Positions 6,878 to 10,073 of a stretch of 10,073 bases of DNA are shown one piece after another. The position numbers and the translations under genes were made by a program. A model generated the notes under the pieces. It saw only the letters and a program-made list of their open reading frames with translations. It made no database searches and was not told the origin of the DNA. Source of the DNA: an uncultured Lachnospiraceae bacterium (lineage in GTDB: Bacteria > Bacillota > Clostridia > Lachnospirales > Lachnospiraceae). The stretch covers positions 1-10,073 of the forward strand of contig CABQGZ010000080.1 in assembly GCA_902463835.1 (NCBI GenBank), in the 5' to 3' direction. Position 1 is the stretch's first letter; each line of letters starts with the position of its first letter.

Positions 6878-9109
6878 ATGAGAGAGAAAGCTTTTCGAAA
6901 ATGGAATAGGAGAATTGGGGCAGGCCTGTTATGTGCAGTGCTGGCGGCCGCCTCTGTGTCCGGCTGCGGCAGCAGAAAAGACAGTGGCAGTTATGATAAG
7001 GAAGCTGTCACAAAGACCATTTCATCCCAGGTGGTCGCGTCCAACGAGAACTACGAATTGAAATGGGATGACACTGCGAAATGCGTGTTGCTTTGCAATA
7101 AAAAGACTGGGGAGGTCTGGTCGGATATCCTGTACGCGGCCTATCAGGAGGGAAGTACAAGCGCCAATGCCAACTCGCCAATCAGTATTACCGTGATAAA
7201 TGGGAGCGATCTGACCCAGGAGACGGTGAGCAGTTATTCGGAGTTGGCGGAAAATGGAAGAATGGTGTGCGAACAGCAGGAGGATATGCTGCGTGTCACA
7301 TACTATTTTGACCGATATGAGATCGCAATTCCCGTCACCTATCAGCTGCGGGAGGATTCCCTGGCTGTTTCCATCGACGGAGCGAATATCCAGGAGGGAG
7401 ATACCGCATACAGTCTGGTCTCTGTCACCGTAGCACCGTATTTTTGCAACAGTGCGAATTCCGGTGAAGGCAATTATCTCTTTGTGCCAGCCGGTTCCGG
7501 GGCTCTGATGTATACGAAGGAAGATGCCGATGGAACACGCAGATACAGCGGAGAAGTATATGGTGCGGATGCGGCGCAGAAGATATTGAAGAGCACTGCG
7601 GACAGCGAGGCGGTTCGGCTGCCGGTGTTCGGTGCAAAGAACGGTGCTTCCGCCCTGCTTGGAATCATTGAGGAGGGCGCTGGCTCCGCTTCCATAGAAG
7701 CTCAGGCTGGCTATGCGAGAATGGGGTATTCCAATGTGGGAGCCACCTTCTATTTCCGGGGCAGGGATACCTTCCGGTATGGCACATACGCAACGGGGAA
7801 TTCCGTTACTACCCGTGTGTCGGAGGAGCGTTCCAGACAGAAGGTGACCGTGTCATACTATCCGCTGTATGGAGACGAGGCTGACTATAACGGCATGGCC
7901 AGACGTTACCGGCAGTATCTGATGGATCAGGGATTGTTGACTGCTGGGGATATGGATGCTTCTGCCTACAGCGTCACTCTGCTGGGAGGAACCACCGTGG
8001 GAAAATCTTTCTTAGGGATTCCGTATGATTCATTGGAGGCCATGACAGATTTTGAGAAAGCCTGGGAGCTGCTTGCCGAGCTTAAGGAGGAGACTGGGAG
8101 AAGTCCGGTTGTGAGAATGAAGAATTACGGCGACAACGGAATGAAGCCGGGGACACTTGGAGGGGGCAGCAAATATCCCGCTGCTTTCGGAGGAAAGCAG
8201 GAGATTAAGCAGCTGCAGGAGTTCTGCAGCGACAGTGATATATCGCTCTTCTGGGACTTTGACCTTGTGCGGTACGGAAAGTCCGGCAATGGATTCTCCT
8301 ACAACGCCAGCTGTGCCAAGACGCCGATTCATTATCAGGCGGAGCAGTATCCGGTTACGCCCCTTCGAACCTTCGATGAGGACAACGCATATCGTATCAT
8401 CGGGCGGGACAACCTGAAGGAAGGCATGGAAAAGGCGCTGCGCAAGGCAAAGACATATCAGCATACGGGGCTCTGCTTTTCCACGCTGGGAGAGATTGCA
8501 TTTTCAGATTATGAGGATGCGGCCTATGCTGTGAAGGCGGGGATAGACAAGGACGTTTTGCAGCTTCTTCGCCAGGCGAAGGATGCCGGTTACCATGTGG
8601 CGGCGGCTGGCGCCAACAGCTATGCAGCCTGCGGAGCGGATGTGGTGTTTGATGTGCCCCTTGGCTATGGAGACTATCATATGGTTGATGCGCAGATACC
8701 CTTTTACCAGATGGTGTTCCACTCCTATCGGCCGATGTATTCCGCCGCTGTGAACCTGTCTGAAAATGCGAAGGAGGCAATCATGCTGTCCGCTGCCAGC
8801 GGAACGGGATTGGGATTTGCATTGAGCGCAGATTATATTCACGAGTCCAACGATCTTGATACGAACAAGCTGTACGGTACCCGCTTCGCGGATCATGGAG
8901 AATTGATTCAGCAATCATTGAACCAGAACGGGTTTGCAGAGTATTACGGGAAGACCGTGGACTCGGCGATCACAAAATATGAAATACTGGAGAATGGAGT
9001 ATCTGCAACATACTTTGAAAATGGCGTGATCCTGTATGCAAATCATACCTCCGGGAAGGTGGAGACACCGGCCGGGGAGCTTGATGCCTATATGTTTACG
9101 GTGCGATGA
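6878..9109 (+). CDS. DUF5696-type surface lipoprotein, possible glycosidase-like barrel
   Basis: The protein has 743 residues and starts at ATG 6878 behind an AGAGAGGG site (6864-6871). The N-terminus has a basic stretch, a hydrophobic core and the lipobox SVSGC, so Cys30 should be lipidated and the protein anchored on the outer face of the membrane. Residues about 45-340 are strand-rich and resemble the beta-sandwich that precedes many glycosidase barrels (YELKWDDTAKCVLLCNKKTGEVW). Residues about 350-690 look like an alpha/beta barrel with RMKNYGDNG (413-421), LFWDFDLV (Asp460 and Asp462) and STLGEIAFSDYE (Glu539 and Asp544). The end (VSATYFENGVILYANHTSG) resembles the C-terminal beta domain of glycosidases. 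I recognise it as DUF5696-like from memory of similar operons. Enzyme activity is inferred, not shown. A non-catalytic glycan-binding role is equally possible. Confidence 0.75.
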   Translation: MREKAFRKWNRRIGAGLLCAVLAAASVSGCGSRKDSGSYDKEAVTKTISSQVVASNENYELKWDDTAKCVLLCNKKTGEVWSDILYAAYQEGSTSANANSPISITVINGSDLTQETVSSYSELAENGRMVCEQQEDMLRVTYYFDRYEIAIPVTYQLREDSLAVSIDGANIQEGDTAYSLVSVTVAPYFCNSANSGEGNYLFVPAGSGALMYTKEDADGTRRYSGEVYGADAAQKILKSTADSEAVRLPVFGAKNGASALLGIIEEGAGSASIEAQAGYARMGYSNVGATFYFRGRDTFRYGTYATGNSVTTRVSEERSRQKVTVSYYPLYGDEADYNGMARRYRQYLMDQGLLTAGDMDASAYSVTLLGGTTVGKSFLGIPYDSLEAMTDFEKAWELLAELKEETGRSPVVRMKNYGDNGMKPGTLGGGSKYPAAFGGKQEIKQLQEFCSDSDISLFWDFDLVRYGKSGNGFSYNASCAKTPIHYQAEQYPVTPLRTFDEDNAYRIIGRDNLKEGMEKALRKAKTYQHTGLCFSTLGEIAFSDYEDAAYAVKAGIDKDVLQLLRQAKDAGYHVAAAGANSYAACGADVVFDVPLGYGDYHMVDAQIPFYQMVFHSYRPMYSAAVNLSENAKEAIMLSAASGTGLGFALSADYIHESNDLDTNKLYGTRFADHGELIQQSLNQNGFAEYYGKTVDSAITKYEILENGVSATYFENGVILYANHTSGKVETPAGELDAYMFTVR

Positions 9110-9111
9110 AA

Positions 9112-9118
9112 GAGAGGA
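9112..9118 (+). promoter_or_regulatory. Ribosome binding site fixing the start of the second MalF-type permease
   Basis: GAGAGGA lies 7 bases before ATG 9126. The nearer ATG at 9121 is in another frame and stops after nine codons. An in-frame ATG at 9036 lies inside the preceding gene and lacks this site. Confidence 0.7.
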
Positions 9119-9125
9119 AAATGCA

Positions 9126-10019
9126 ATGGCGAAAAAGCGTTCTGGAGTAAGTTTGGCGGCGAAGCGAAGAAGAGCCGGATATACCTTTGTTGCCCATTGG
9201 GTAATCGGGCTGGTAATCTTTTTCGCATATCCGCTGATCAGCTCAATCTGGTATGCCTTTAACAGAGTGAAGATTGATGCGGGCAGCATTGGCACGAAGT
9301 TTGTGGGATTGGATTATTTTCATAAAATACTGATGGAAGATCCCAATTATCTGAATAATGTGCGGGACTCTCTGGGGAATATTTTTTATTCATTGCCGGT
9401 GATCATCGCGCTCAGCCTGATTCTGGCGGTACTGTTGAATCAGAAGTTCCGGGGTAGGACATTTTTCCGGTCGGTATTCTTCCTTCCCGTTATCATGTCC
9501 GGTTCCGTTGTGATGAAACTGCTGAACAGTGAATTTGTTACGATGCCGCTTTTTACGGCGGATGAGAGAGGCAGTGGAATTATTGACTATAATGCCATTA
9601 TATCCAATCTGCATGTGCCGGCTTTTCTGGGGAGTATTCTGGTGTTCCTGCTGTCCCACACCATCAGCCTGGTGTGGAGCTGCGGAGTCCAGACAGTTCT
9701 CTTCCTGGCAGGATTGCAGAGCATACCGGAATCCTTATATGAGGTATCCAAGCTGGAGGGAGCGAACAAGTGGGAAGAATTCTGGCTGATCACGGTGCCG
9801 AGCCTGGGACACATCATTTCGCTTGTGCTGATCTACACCATGATCGAGTTGTTCACGGATATGACGAATAAGGTGGTGTCCGGGGCGTATGCGCTGATGG
9901 TGGGACAGAATTTTGGTGAGAGCTCCGCGATGCTGTGGTTTTATTTTGCCATTGTGATCGCAGTGATCGGAACGGTCTATGTGCTCTATAACCGTCTGTG
10001 TGTCAAGCGATGGGAGTAA
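9126..10019 (+). CDS. Second sugar ABC transporter permease, MalF type
   Basis: This 297-residue membrane subunit of a carbohydrate importer starts at ATG 9126, 16 bases after the DUF5696-type gene. The N-terminus is basic (AKKRSGVSLAAKRRRAGY) and leads into a first span (FVAHWVIGLVIFFAYPLI) followed by SSIWYAFNRVKID, a MalF-type pattern. The ATPase-docking loop at residues 206-225 has the canonical 20-residue length but a divergent beginning, EVSKLEG in place of EAA..DG, and ends WLITVP. Residues about 136-170 form a hydrophilic loop between membrane segments (TADERGSGIIDYN). It differs clearly from the MalF-type protein at 2823-3746, so it is not a recent copy. It probably pairs with a product encoded downstream. 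The substrate is unknown. Confidence 0.9.
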   Translation: MAKKRSGVSLAAKRRRAGYTFVAHWVIGLVIFFAYPLISSIWYAFNRVKIDAGSIGTKFVGLDYFHKILMEDPNYLNNVRDSLGNIFYSLPVIIALSLILAVLLNQKFRGRTFFRSVFFLPVIMSGSVVMKLLNSEFVTMPLFTADERGSGIIDYNAIISNLHVPAFLGSILVFLLSHTISLVWSCGVQTVLFLAGLQSIPESLYEVSKLEGANKWEEFWLITVPSLGHIISLVLIYTMIELFTDMTNKVVSGAYALMVGQNFGESSAMLWFYFAIVIAVIGTVYVLYNRLCVKRWE

Positions 10020-10023
10020 GAAA

Positions 10024-10039
10024 GTATTTTATAAAATAC
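10024..10039 (+). repeat. Perfect 16-base AT-rich palindrome between two operon genes
   Basis: GTATTTTATAAAATAC reads identically on both strands and occupies much of the 40-base gap after the second MalF-type permease. It is followed by a ribosome binding site, not a T-run, so it is not a standard terminator. It could be a regulator site, an RNA structure element or chance in AT-rich spacer. Confidence 0.6.
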
Positions 10040-10046
10040 GGGAAAA

Positions 10047-10052
10047 GAGGAG
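10047..10052 (+). promoter_or_regulatory. Ribosome binding site of the truncated last gene
   Basis: GAGGAG lies 7 bases before ATG 10060. The ATG at 10053 abuts the site and reaches a stop after five codons, so 10060 is the likely start. Confidence 0.7.
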
Positions 10053-10059
10053 ATGCAGT

Positions 10060-10073
10060 ATGTGCGATAGAAG
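10060..10073 (+). CDS. Start of a further gene (3' truncated), possibly a MalG-type permease
   Basis: Only four codons are visible (MCDR) before the window ends, in an open frame behind a good ribosome binding site and 40 bases after the second MalF-type permease. The sequence itself gives no family. By analogy with the pair at 2823-4667, a MalG-type permease is the most likely product, but this is inferred from gene order alone. Confidence 0.5.

Noticed and set aside
9036..9125. N-terminal extension of the second MalF-type permease from ATG 9036
   Set aside because: It would overlap the end of the DUF5696-type gene by 74 bases, and the ribosome binding site at 9112-9118 points to ATG 9126 with a normal basic N-terminus.
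10024..10039. Palindrome as a rho-independent terminator
   Set aside because: The stem is AT-rich with no loop and no following T-run, and a ribosome binding site and gene start follow immediately.

Overview
The window is about 10 kb of one densely packed, all-plus-strand gene cluster. It looks like a carbohydrate-uptake operon from a Gram-positive anaerobe of the Clostridia, most likely a Lachnospiraceae relative; Paenibacillus-type Bacilli carry similar gene sets. Evidence for this is the strong purine-rich ribosome binding sites, roughly balanced GC, AGA/GGA/ATA codon use, a lipoprotein signal with a lipobox cysteine, and the gene families present. The genus is an inference. No RNA genes, mobile elements, CRISPR arrays or clear terminators were seen. 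No stretch above 41 bases lies outside a gene, and all six gene junctions are 13-40 bases long.

Layout: (1) 3-2783, the 3' part of a very large extracellular solute-binding protein. Its start and most of its signal peptide lie upstream of the window. It carries two related carbohydrate-binding-like modules and a helical linker in front of a family 1 substrate-binding domain. (2) 2823-3746, a MalF-type permease. (3) 3765-4667, a MalG-type permease. (4) 4681-6846, an exported/membrane fusion protein: signal peptide, NHL-like beta-propeller, TPR-like pair, one membrane span, then a Yip1-type multi-span membrane domain. (5) 6878-9109, a lipoprotein of the DUF5696 type whose middle region looks like a glycosidase barrel. 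(6) 9126-10019, a second MalF-type permease, not a copy of the first. (7) 10060-window end, the first codons of a further gene, plausibly the MalG partner of gene 6.

Working model (inference): genes 1-3 form one sugar importer. Gene 6 and the truncated gene 7 would begin a second importer in the same transcript. The propeller-Yip1 protein and the DUF5696 lipoprotein are surface accessory parts that recognise, process or hand over a glycan. No ATPase gene is visible. In Gram-positive sugar importers the ATPase is often a shared MsmK/MsmX-type protein encoded elsewhere, but the window edges prevent a firm statement. The least described parts are the propeller-TPR-Yip1 fusion and the DUF5696 lipoprotein, and their fixed position between two permease sets is the best candidate for an under-characterised system here.
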